Positions 17,468 to 24,957 of a stretch of DNA of 62,392 bases are shown here, in pieces. The DNA is from Pseudomonas guariconensis (GTDB lineage Bacteria > Pseudomonadota > Gammaproteobacteria > Pseudomonadales > Pseudomonadaceae), in the NCBI RefSeq assembly GCF_015680235.1, contig NZ_JADLJL010000029.1:1-62392 (forward strand). The letters are read 5' to 3'. A model generated the notes under the pieces. That model did not search any database and had not been told where the DNA came from. It saw only the letters and a list, made by a program, of their open reading frames with translations. Both the position numbers and the translations under genes were made by a program. Position 1 is the stretch's first letter. Each line of letters opens with the position of its first letter.

Positions 17468-18043
17468 ATGTCTACTGCCCTGCCCCCTTGCTCCACGCTG
17501 ATTCTTGCCGGTGGCCGCGGCCAGCGTATGGGCGGGCGCGACAAAGGCCTGCTGCCCTGGCAGGGCGAGCCGCTGGTGGCGCATGTACAACGCGTGGTAC
17601 GGCCGCTGTGCGACGACGTGGTGATTTCCTGTAATCGCAACCATGAGGCCTACCGGGCCTATGCCGACCAGTTGGTGTCCGACGCCGAGGCGGATTTCCC
17701 CGGACCGTTGGCCGGCGTGATCGCCGGGCTCGCAGTGGCGCGGCATGAATGGGTGATAGTGCTGGCCTGCGATGCGCCCCGGGTCGACCGAGCGCTGATC
17801 GAGGGCCTGCTGCGCTTGGCCGTCGAGCACGACAGCCCGGCCATGGTGCGCCAGGGTGGGTATTGGCAGCCGATGTTCAGTGTCTTGCCGCGCAGGGCGC
17901 TGCCCGTGCTGGAACAGGCCTGGCGAGAGGGTGAGCGCAGTCTGCAGAAGGCGCTGTTGCGCGGGGCGGTGCAAGGGTTCGAATGCCTCCAAGAGGATAC
18001 CAGGTTGAGCAATTTCAACAGCCCCGAATGGCTGGAGGAATGA
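17468..18043 (+). CDS. mobA: Molybdenum cofactor guanylyltransferase MobA
   Basis: 191 residues, the usual length. It joins GMP to molybdopterin to give the guanine dinucleotide cofactor used by DMSO-reductase-family enzymes; cytoplasmic. The nucleotide-binding N-terminus LILAGGRGQRMGGRDKG (11-27) and the metal-binding LACDAP are intact. The ATG is only two bases after a strong terminator and has a poor Shine-Dalgarno, so expression probably depends on read-through or on unfolding of that hairpin. No molybdoenzyme gene lies nearby. Confidence 0.92.
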   Translation: MSTALPPCSTLILAGGRGQRMGGRDKGLLPWQGEPLVAHVQRVVRPLCDDVVISCNRNHEAYRAYADQLVSDAEADFPGPLAGVIAGLAVARHEWVIVLACDAPRVDRALIEGLLRLAVEHDSPAMVRQGGYWQPMFSVLPRRALPVLEQAWREGERSLQKALLRGAVQGFECLQEDTRLSNFNSPEWLEE

Positions 18044-18052
18044 GCCGCTTGG

Positions 18053-18160
18053 GCGGGCCCAATCGCGGGGCAAGCCCGCTCCCACAGGGGGGACCAGCGC
18101 TAGGTTGCGGTGAGTTTGTGGGAGCGGGCTTGTCCCGCGATTGGGCCGCCACGACCCGCG
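18053..18160. repeat. REP inverted pair
   Basis: Two REP cores (GCGGGGCAAGCCCGCTCCCA near 18065 and its inverse TGGGAGCGGGCTTGTCCCGC near 18120) fill the space between convergent mobA and the acyl-CoA synthetase gene. Confidence 0.9.
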
Positions 18161-18164
18161 CAGC

Positions 18165-19835
18165 TTACTGGCCGATTTCCGAGATACTGATCTCGCGCAT
18201 CCTGAACTTCTGCACCTTGCCGGTCACGGTCATGGGGAATTCATCGACGAAGCGGAAATACCTGGGCACCTTGAAATGCGCGATGCGCGTCTTGGCCCAC
18301 TCGCGCAGCGCATCCTCGCTGGCCGTGTGCCCAGGGTGGAAGCGGATCCAGGCGACGATTTCCTCGCCATACTTGCTGCACGGAATACCGATCACCTGTA
18401 CGTCGGCCACTGCCGGGTGGGTGAAGAAGAACTCCTCCAGCTCCCGCGGGTAAATGTTTTCCCCACCGCGGATGATCATGTCCTTGCTGCGCCCGACGAT
18501 GCGCACATGGCCCTGTTCGTCCATCACGGCGAGGTCCCCCGTGTGCATCCAACCGTCGGCGTCGATGCTTTCGGCCGTGGCCTTGGGGTTGTTCCAGTAG
18601 CCGAGCATCACGCTGTAGCCCCGGGTACAGAGCTCGCCGATCTCGCCGCGAGGTACGGTGGTGCCTTCGGCATCGATGACCTTGCTCTCCAGCCGCGGCT
18701 GGGTACGGCCCACCGTGGTCACGCGCAGTTCCAGTTCGTCGTCTGGGCCGGTCTGCAGCGACACTGGGCTGGTCTCGGTCATGCCGTAGGCGATCTGTAC
18801 TTCGGCCATGTGCATTTCGCCGATTACCCGGCGCATCACCTCGATTGGGCAGGTGGCGCCGGCCATGATGCCCGTGCGCAGGCTGGACAGGTCGAAATCA
18901 CCACGCTGTGGATGGTCGAGCTCAGCGATGAACATGGTGGGTACGCCATAGAGCGCCGTGGCCTTTTCCTCGGCCACAGCGCGCAGGGTGGCCAAGGGGT
19001 CGAAGGCATCGCTTGGGTAGATCAGGGTGCTGCCGTGGGTCAGGCATCCCAGGTTGGCCATGACCATGCCGAAACAGTGATACAGCGGCACCGGCACCAC
19101 CAGGCGATCATGCTCGGTCAGCCCCAGGCTCTCGCCGACCATGTAGCCATTGTTGAGGATATTGTGGTGGCTGAGCGTCGCGCCCTTGGGAAAACCGGTG
19201 GTGCCGGATGTGTACTGGATGTTGATCGGGTCGTTCACATCCAGCTCTGCCTGGCGTTGGGCCAGTGCCTCGTGGGTGACTTCGCCTGCGCGCGCCTGCA
19301 GCGCCCGCCAGGCCAGGAACCCAGGCGGCGGTTCGTCGGCAAGGCTGACCACCCCGCGCAGTTCAGGCAGGCGTTCGCAGTCGAGCTCACCGGGGCGGCT
19401 GTCCTGCAGCCCCGGTACCAGGCCGAGCAGCATCGCGTGGTAATCGGACGTCTTGAAGGCATCGGCGCAGATCACCCAGCGGCAGCCGGACTGGCTCAGG
19501 GCGTAATCCAACTCGCTGCTGCGGTAGGCCGGGTTGATATTGACCAGGATCGCACCGACCTTGGCACTGGCGAACTGGGTGATGCACCACTGGGCACAGT
19601 TCGGCGCCCAGATCCCCAGGCGGTCGCCGGCCTGCACGCCCAAGGCCATCAATGCCCGGCCCTGGCGATCGACCGCCTCGGCCAGCGCGCGCCAGGTGTA
19701 ACGCAGGCCCTGGTGACGGACCACCAGGGCTTCACGGTCGGGGAAGCGGGCGACGGTCGTGTCGAAGGCGTCGCCGATGCATTGGCTGAGCAGGTCCTTG
19801 TCTTGGCGACCTTGGGTGTAGCTTGGCGAGTTCAT
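18165..19835 (-). CDS. Acyl-CoA synthetase (AMP-forming)
   Basis: 556 residues from the ATG at 19835 (MNSPSYTQG), chosen over the open frame 14 codons upstream because GAGAG lies just before it. It is an ANL-superfamily fatty-acid or aromatic-acid CoA ligase. The P-loop YTSGTTGFPKGATLSHHN is at about 208-225, the adenylate motif YGMTETSP follows, then YWNNPKATAE and TGDLAVMDEQGHVRIVGR. The C-terminal catalytic lysine is in TVTGKVQKF. Its place directly downstream of the amine dehydrogenase genes suggests it could activate carboxylic acids made from amines via the aldehyde dehydrogenase. The substrate is not determined by sequence, and a REP pair separates it from qhpB. Confidence 0.88.
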   Translation of the reverse strand: MNSPSYTQGRQDKDLLSQCIGDAFDTTVARFPDREALVVRHQGLRYTWRALAEAVDRQGRALMALGVQAGDRLGIWAPNCAQWCITQFASAKVGAILVNINPAYRSSELDYALSQSGCRWVICADAFKTSDYHAMLLGLVPGLQDSRPGELDCERLPELRGVVSLADEPPPGFLAWRALQARAGEVTHEALAQRQAELDVNDPINIQYTSGTTGFPKGATLSHHNILNNGYMVGESLGLTEHDRLVVPVPLYHCFGMVMANLGCLTHGSTLIYPSDAFDPLATLRAVAEEKATALYGVPTMFIAELDHPQRGDFDLSSLRTGIMAGATCPIEVMRRVIGEMHMAEVQIAYGMTETSPVSLQTGPDDELELRVTTVGRTQPRLESKVIDAEGTTVPRGEIGELCTRGYSVMLGYWNNPKATAESIDADGWMHTGDLAVMDEQGHVRIVGRSKDMIIRGGENIYPRELEEFFFTHPAVADVQVIGIPCSKYGEEIVAWIRFHPGHTASEDALREWAKTRIAHFKVPRYFRFVDEFPMTVTGKVQKFRMREISISEIGQ

Positions 19836-19871
19836 GGTGCGCTCTCTTGTTGTTCGCAGGTGTTCCTGCCA

Positions 19872-19946
19872 ACCCAATCGCGGGGCCAGCCCGCTCCCAC
19901 AGGCCGCTTGCCAGGAGCGGGCTCGTCCCGCGATGAGGTTGGCACT
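19872..19946. repeat. REP inverted pair between qhpB and the acyl-CoA synthetase gene
   Basis: AATCGCGGGGCCAGCCCGCT near 19875, with its inverse GGAGCGGGCTCGTCCCGCGA near 19914. In this minus-strand tandem arrangement it may reduce read-through from the qhp operon. Confidence 0.85.
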
Positions 19947-19958
19947 GCCTACACGTGG

Positions 19959-21080
19959 CTACCGGACGAATACCTGGGTCGTGGTGATGGCCATATCGCC
20001 CCCTGGCAGCTTGATGTTCTTCACCTTCTTCAGGGTCTGCGGGTCGAACACCGCGATGTCGTTGAAGGTTCCGGCCAGGTACAACTTGCTGCCGGCGCGG
20101 TCGAAAGCCACGCAGTAGTAAGTGTGGTCCAGGTTGGCGGCCTCGATCAGTTTCTGCTGCTTGATGTCGTAACGCGCCAGACGGTTGAGCACGCCGTACA
20201 TCTGGTTGGGGTCCTTGGGCGAGCGCAGGCCGGTGAAATACAGCTCGGTAAGGTCGGCGAACTCCTGGGTGTGGGTCTTGCCGGTCTTGAGGTCCACGCT
20301 CAGGTAACCATACAGCAGCGCGGCTTCGTTCGGGTCCTGCTTGGCATCCTTGAACTTGGCCACGGTATAGAGCATGGAGAACTCGTGCAGGCCCGTCTGG
20401 TGCGGCCAGAAATACAGCACATCCGGGGCGCTGTAGCCTGGGCGGCTCCAGTTGCGCAGCGGCAGTGCCACCTGATATTTGCCGGTGTTCACGTCCATCT
20501 TGTAAATATCGGGCCCGGCGACATACAGGCTGCCATCGTCGGCAGCGCGCATCAGGTAGACCTGGCGTGGCATGGGGAAGCTACGCACGGGCTTGGCACC
20601 CAGGCCGTCGGCTGTGCGGAACACCTCCAGGCGCGGTGGCTTGACCACGTAGTGGTCGTTCAGGCGCTGGGTCGGGTTGACCGTGGCATACACCTCCTTG
20701 CCGTCGGGGCTGATGGCGAAGGAGAACATCGAACGGCCAATTTCACCGGCCACGCTGGACAAGTTGGCGTGGAAGGTGGTGCCACAGGTGTCCAGGTCGA
20801 TGCCATAGATATCGCCGAAATGATTGTTCAGTACGTAGGCGGTGCGTTTGTCCGGCGCCATCATCGCCGTACCGGGGCCGAAGGCATCGGGCATACGGCA
20901 GGTCTTGTAGAGCGTGTCGCTGGCCACGTCCACCACGTGCAGGTTGTTCGGGTAGTTGGTGGCGATCAGGTATTCCTGGCCGCTCTTCAGGGCCGGCCCT
21001 GTGTCGGCGGCCTGGGCCGTCCAGGCGCCGGCACAGGCGGCGACGGTGAGCGCGAGCTGTGCGCAGAATCCAGCTTTCAT
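19959..21080 (-). CDS. qhpB: Quinohemoprotein amine dehydrogenase beta subunit (QhpB)
   Basis: 373 residues from the ATG at 21080, with signal peptide (about 1-24, ending WTAQA) and GGGGAAA upstream; the longer open frame adds only unrelated sequence. The mature protein is a seven-bladed beta-propeller (repeats such as NLHVVDVASDTLYKTC, RTAYVLNNHFGDIYGIDLDT and KLYLAGTFNDIAVFD). In QHNDH the beta propeller packs against the heme alpha subunit and the quinone-bearing gamma subunit in the periplasm. It is the last gene of qhpA-D-C-B. The E. coli-type amine oxidase is unrelated. Confidence 0.92.
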   Translation of the reverse strand: MKAGFCAQLALTVAACAGAWTAQAADTGPALKSGQEYLIATNYPNNLHVVDVASDTLYKTCRMPDAFGPGTAMMAPDKRTAYVLNNHFGDIYGIDLDTCGTTFHANLSSVAGEIGRSMFSFAISPDGKEVYATVNPTQRLNDHYVVKPPRLEVFRTADGLGAKPVRSFPMPRQVYLMRAADDGSLYVAGPDIYKMDVNTGKYQVALPLRNWSRPGYSAPDVLYFWPHQTGLHEFSMLYTVAKFKDAKQDPNEAALLYGYLSVDLKTGKTHTQEFADLTELYFTGLRSPKDPNQMYGVLNRLARYDIKQQKLIEAANLDHTYYCVAFDRAGSKLYLAGTFNDIAVFDPQTLKKVKNIKLPGGDMAITTTQVFVR

Positions 21081-21112
21081 GCGGTTTCCCCTTGTTGTTC
21101 TTGTCGGGCCTG

Positions 21113-21436
21113 TCACTTGTCTTTCGGGAACACGGTGCCGAGGTTGCGCCAGTCGTCCTGGGAGTTGGTCGCCTGGGCGTTCCAGTCCTGGTAGGTGCTC
21201 ATCATGTCCGGCACCTGGGCCGGCCACCAGCAAGGGTCGGAGCAGCCATACAGGTCGGCCTCCATGGGCTGGCACAGCGAGGTGACGCCACCGAAGGCAT
21301 CCACTTCCCAGCCCGGGTCGGTGGTGGCGGTGCAGCCGGCCACCGCGCTCATGGCCACCACCTCTTCGATACGGTCGTCGGCGGCGGCCTGTTCAAGGAT
21401 TCGGGCCTTGTTGTTCAGGGGCTTCAAGTGCTTCAT
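21113..21436 (-). CDS. qhpC: Quinohemoprotein amine dehydrogenase gamma subunit precursor (QhpC)
   Basis: 107 residues: a 28-residue leader plus a 79-residue mature chain that becomes the catalytic subunit with cysteine tryptophylquinone (CTQ). Numbered from M29, every residue of the known P. putida crosslinks is present: Cys7-Glu16, Cys27-Asp33 and Cys41-Asp49 thioethers, and Cys37-Trp43 for CTQ. The active-site strip reads GCSDPCWWPAQVPD. The leader is not a Sec signal. It is recognised by the radical-SAM enzyme QhpD and removed by the protease QhpE before export by QhpF. The gene starts one base after the qhpD stop. Confidence 0.97.
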   Translation of the reverse strand: MKHLKPLNNKARILEQAAADDRIEEVVAMSAVAGCTATTDPGWEVDAFGGVTSLCQPMEADLYGCSDPCWWPAQVPDMMSTYQDWNAQATNSQDDWRNLGTVFPKDK

Positions 21437-21437
21437 G

Positions 21438-22868
21438 TCAGTGCGCCTTCCGCGGAGTGATGTAGCGATCGATGAAGGCCGGGTTGGCGGCCATGATGCG
21501 GCTGTAGACCTCGATGCCGAAGTCCACCCAGTCGCGCATCAGTTCGCAGTAGTGGTAGGTCGGGTGGGTAGGGTCGCCGTAGCGCGCATAGCTCTCGTGG
21601 TAGCAGCCGCCGGAACACAGGTTGCGGATGCGGCAGCTGTCGCAACCTGTGCCGCTGCGGTCCAAGCGCTGGGACAGGAAATCGTTGAGCTGCGCCTGCT
21701 TGACGCCCTGGTGCACGTTGCCGAAGGTCGGCAGATTGGAGCCGGTGAAGCGGTGGCACAGGTTCAGCTCGCCTTCGTGGTCCACGGCTAACATCTTCAG
21801 CCCGGCACCGCATGGCAGGGCTTTTTTGTGCCCTTCATGGATGTCGGTGATCAGTTGGTGCAGGTTGGAAAAACCGATGTTGCGGTGCTCCAGCGCTGCC
21901 TCCAGGTACCGTCGGCCCAAGGCCTTCATGTTGGCGAAGACCTGCACCAGTTCCTCGCCGGTCAGGTTGAAGCTGGCCATGTCGCCCGACGTCACCGGGG
22001 CAAAACCCACCTCGGCGAAGCCCAGTTCGTTGAACAGGTGGTGCCAGATGGTCTCCACGTCGGTGATGCCCCGGGTCAGGGTGACCCGGGCGCCGACGGG
22101 GCGGCTGCGGTAGCGCGACAGCAGCATGTCGACCTTGCGCCGGACCACGTCATAGGTGCCCTGCCCGCCCACGGTGATGCGGTTGCGGTCGTGCACGGTC
22201 TTGGGCCCGTCGATACTCACCGACAGGCCGAAGCGATGGGCATCGAGCCAGTCGACGATCTCTTCGGTGAGCAGCGTGGCGTTGGTCGTCATGATGAACT
22301 CGACCTGCTTGCCCGCCTCGGCGAAGCGTCGCTCGCAGTAGGCGACCATATGCTCGATCAGGGGCCGGTTGGACAACGGCTCGCCGCCGAAGAACACCAC
22401 GCTGTAGCGTTGCTCGTCGGGCGACTCTTTGAGCAGCATCTCCACCGAGGCTTCAGCAGTGTCGGCTCTCATCTTCTTGCCGGCGGAGGGTTTGGCCAGG
22501 TCTTCCTTGTAGCAATAGGTGCAGCTCAGGTTGCAGCCGGTGTTGACGTTGAGCACCACGGTGTTCAGAGCCGTGCGCTCGACCTTGCGCAGGGCGATCT
22601 CCGGGGTCAGCGGCGAGCCGTCGCTGACCAGCTCCAGGGCGATCAGCTCATGCAGGGTGTCCTCGATGTCCTGGCCGGCGAACTGCCGGCCCAGGCGCTG
22701 CACCAGTTCCTCGGCGGAGCAGCCCTGCTGGCGCAGGACATCGATGATGCCGCCGGTCACCGCGTCGGCGGCGAACAGCGAGCTACTGGGAATATGGAAG
22801 AGCATGCGGTCGGCATCGACCTGCACTTCATGCAGGTTGCGTTCGACCAGGTTCAATAGTGCGCCCAT
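21438..22868 (-). CDS. qhpD: Radical SAM thioether-forming enzyme QhpD
   Basis: 476 residues; cytoplasmic maturase that makes the Cys-Asp/Glu thioether crosslinks in QhpC. The radical-SAM cluster motif CNLSCTYC gives C112, C116 and C119, followed by the SPASM-type auxiliary-cluster region with CGAG...LCHRF and CDSCRIRNLCSGGC near the C-terminus. An N-terminal region of about 90 residues resembles a peptide-binding (RRE-like) domain. The ATG at 22868 has GAGAGG upstream. It lies between alpha and gamma subunit genes and is adjacent to its substrate gene, the standard layout of this cluster. Confidence 0.96.
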   Translation of the reverse strand: MGALLNLVERNLHEVQVDADRMLFHIPSSSLFAADAVTGGIIDVLRQQGCSAEELVQRLGRQFAGQDIEDTLHELIALELVSDGSPLTPEIALRKVERTALNTVVLNVNTGCNLSCTYCYKEDLAKPSAGKKMRADTAEASVEMLLKESPDEQRYSVVFFGGEPLSNRPLIEHMVAYCERRFAEAGKQVEFIMTTNATLLTEEIVDWLDAHRFGLSVSIDGPKTVHDRNRITVGGQGTYDVVRRKVDMLLSRYRSRPVGARVTLTRGITDVETIWHHLFNELGFAEVGFAPVTSGDMASFNLTGEELVQVFANMKALGRRYLEAALEHRNIGFSNLHQLITDIHEGHKKALPCGAGLKMLAVDHEGELNLCHRFTGSNLPTFGNVHQGVKQAQLNDFLSQRLDRSGTGCDSCRIRNLCSGGCYHESYARYGDPTHPTYHYCELMRDWVDFGIEVYSRIMAANPAFIDRYITPRKAH

Positions 22869-22924
22869 GGCGACCTCTCGATGATTCTTCAGCCCGTTTT
22901 CATTGCATGCGCGACAACCACCCT

Positions 22925-24490
22925 TTATGGCAAGGGCGGGTTGTTCCAGCGCTGCACGGTAACGATCATGTGGCCTTCACCCTTCTGGCCGCCGTCCTCG
23001 AGTTCAGCGATGACTTTCAGGTTGCCGGCGTTGTTGGTCATCATCTTGCGCTCGGGGTTGGGGCCGGCGCCGGCAGGCATGAAGATGCCGTCGGCCTGCA
23101 TCTTGCCGGCGAACTTCACGTCCTCGTCTTCGGCGGCGCGTTCGTTGAACGGCTCGACCGTCCATTTGGCTGGCAAGTAGCCGATGCGCAGGGGCTTACC
23201 GCTGGCATCCTTGCCCCAGGCCTCGGCCTCGAAGCGGCCCTGGACCTTGGGCGTGGAGCCGCCGTTGTCGCCAATGCGGGCGATGGAGAAGGCAGGCACC
23301 ACCTTGACCTCCTCGACCTTGTCGTAGACCGCCAGGCTTACGCCCTTGAGCGCGCCTACGGCCACCTCACGCTGACCCGGCGCGGCATCGGCCGCAGCCC
23401 GGGCCTTGACCCGCACCAGGGACGGTGTGGACTCCAGCACCTCGATCACCTCCACCCCCGCCCCTAACGCCGGCTTACCGGACAGGTCGCTGCCGACCAG
23501 GGTGATCTCGCTTTCGCTGCCGGCCTTGATGAAGGCCGGCTGCACCGCCAGCAGGCGCGCCTTGCCTGCCTTCACCGCAGTGAAGTCCAGGCCTCGCTCG
23601 TCGTGGTCGGCCTCGAACATGCGCCCCTTCATCTCGCCGTCCAGAGCGGCGAACACCTGTCGCAGGGTGCTGTCGCCGACCTTGACGTTGCCGCGCCATT
23701 CATAACCGTTGTAGAGAATCGCCGAGCCGCTGCCGTTGAATGGCGTGCCGTCGGCATAGGTGCCCTTGACCTCGACCTTGAAGGTGTCGTCTTTATCGGC
23801 GGTCACGCTCATCACGCCGCGGACATCGCCCTTGGCCAGCATGTGCCCACTGAACGCCCACTGGCCCGGCAACGCATCAGCCTTGGGCCGCGCCTTGAGC
23901 CATTGCGCCCAGGCCGGGTTGTCCAATGGATAGCGCTTGGCCAGATCCGGGACCATCTGCTTGAGCGCGATCTCCAGCCAGTCGCGGTCACGGGCCTGGG
24001 CCTGGTATTCGAGCGAGGGCCATTGCCCGAGGTGGAAGTTGACCAGGTGCTCCCATTCCTTGGCGGGGCGGCGCTGCAGGGCCACGCGCGCACCGGAATG
24101 GCAGCGGCCGCACATCTGGCTGGTCTGGTCGTCGAAGTGCTCGACGGTATTGAGCCGGCGCTCCATGGCGTAGCGCACGCCTTCGGTTTCGCTGGGCGCC
24201 AGGCCCTGCTTGTCGGCCAGGTACTTGACCAGCGTGCGTCGGTCATCGTCGCTGATCTGCAGGCCATGCATCACCTGCATGCGGGCGATACTCATCAGCC
24301 AGCCTTCCGGGGTTTTGCGCTGGTGGCTGATGCGGCTGTAGCTGTCATTGCCTTCGGGGATATGGCACCCCATGCACTTCGATTGCAACAGGCTCGGGCC
24401 CTGCTCGGCCGCCATGGCCTGGGTGCTCAGCAGTGCGGCGGCGACCAGCGCCAAGTTGCCCGCATGCCGCCGGAGTCGAGTCGTCTTCAA
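22925..24490 (-). CDS. qhpA: Quinohemoprotein amine dehydrogenase alpha subunit, diheme (QhpA)
   Basis: 521 residues with Sec signal peptide (about 1-28, ending STQAMA). Two heme c sites, CMGCH (39-43) and CGRCH (127-131), lie in the N-terminal diheme domain. The remaining 350 residues form the beta-barrel domains that hold the small gamma subunit. It passes electrons from CTQ to a periplasmic acceptor during oxidation of primary amines. The start is a TTG at 24490 with GGAGGT six bases upstream; no ATG fits. It is first gene of the operon, and a possible sigma-54 element lies about 75-90 bases upstream. Confidence 0.95.
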   Translation of the reverse strand: MKTTRLRRHAGNLALVAAALLSTQAMAAEQGPSLLQSKCMGCHIPEGNDSYSRISHQRKTPEGWLMSIARMQVMHGLQISDDDRRTLVKYLADKQGLAPSETEGVRYAMERRLNTVEHFDDQTSQMCGRCHSGARVALQRRPAKEWEHLVNFHLGQWPSLEYQAQARDRDWLEIALKQMVPDLAKRYPLDNPAWAQWLKARPKADALPGQWAFSGHMLAKGDVRGVMSVTADKDDTFKVEVKGTYADGTPFNGSGSAILYNGYEWRGNVKVGDSTLRQVFAALDGEMKGRMFEADHDERGLDFTAVKAGKARLLAVQPAFIKAGSESEITLVGSDLSGKPALGAGVEVIEVLESTPSLVRVKARAAADAAPGQREVAVGALKGVSLAVYDKVEEVKVVPAFSIARIGDNGGSTPKVQGRFEAEAWGKDASGKPLRIGYLPAKWTVEPFNERAAEDEDVKFAGKMQADGIFMPAGAGPNPERKMMTNNAGNLKVIAELEDGGQKGEGHMIVTVQRWNNPPLP

Positions 24491-24564
24491 GGTCAGACCT
24501 CCACGGTGTTGTTCTTATCGTTTTCGCACGCTTAGGGACTGCAGGTGCATGTGGCCGGTATTGA

Positions 24565-24580
24565 TACAGAAAGTGTGCCA
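24565..24580 (-). promoter_or_regulatory. Possible sigma-54 promoter of qhpA
   Basis: Minus strand reads TGGCACACTTTCTGTA. The -24 half is perfect (TGGCAC) and the spacing is right, but the -12 half is CTGT rather than TTGC, so the invariant GC is GT. About 75 bases before the qhpA start. Confidence 0.35.
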
Positions 24581-24708
24581 GCGTCGGTAAAAACCTTTTG
24601 TTTCAGTGAGTTGGGTAGTTTTTGCGGTCAACCTCATACGGCTGACAGCGAGTTGGAACGTCCCAATTCGCGACAGGGTGTTTCAGCTTGAGACAAGGGC
24701 CATCGTGC

Positions 24709-24776
24709 GCCCCAATGGCGGGACAAACCCGCTTCCACAGAGACGTGCAGGAGCGTGCTTGTCCCCCGGTGGAAGT
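24709..24776. repeat. Degenerate REP pair
   Basis: GGCGGGACAAACCCGCTTCC near 24717 and GGAGCGTGCTTGTCCCC near 24751 are diverged REP cores in inverted orientation inside the divergent qhp control region. Confidence 0.65.
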
Positions 24777-24902
24777 ACCGGGCAATGACTGTTTCACCGC
24801 GTCTCATTCCGTCTCAATGTGCAACAGCATAGTCCCGCTTTTTCAACCCCGATGCCCAGGAAAACCCTTGTAGTTCAGGCCATTGGCAGCCGACTTCAGC
24901 CT

Positions 24903-24917
24903 TGGCATGCCGATTGC
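24903..24917 (+). promoter_or_regulatory. Sigma-54 promoter of the aldehyde dehydrogenase operon
   Basis: TGGCATGCCGATTGC matches the -24/-12 consensus (TGGCAC-N5-TTGC) with one mismatch, and both invariant pairs GG and GC are correctly spaced. The predicted start is near 24929, about 30 bases before the ATG. Confidence 0.7.
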
Positions 24918-24957
24918 GCTTGTGCCCGTCACCCCACATGACAAGAGGCACCGAACC

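Larger units (their letters stand above)
24491..24957. promoter_or_regulatory. Divergent control region of the amine dehydrogenase cluster
   Basis: 467 bases between qhpA (minus) and the aldehyde dehydrogenase gene (plus). It holds candidate sigma-54 promoters for each direction, a degenerate REP pair (24709-24776), and possible activator sites. TGTTTCAGCTTGAGACA (24679-24695) is an almost perfect inverted repeat, and GTCTCA occurs again at 24801-24806 and 24811-24816 near a TGTTTCA at 24790. The sigma-54 activator encoded at 31655-33568 is the natural candidate to bind them. Confidence 0.55.

Noticed and set aside
18141..21194. 1017-codon plus-strand frame
   Set aside because: It runs antisense across the acyl-CoA synthetase and qhpB genes and through a REP pair. 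Both minus-strand genes have intact motifs.
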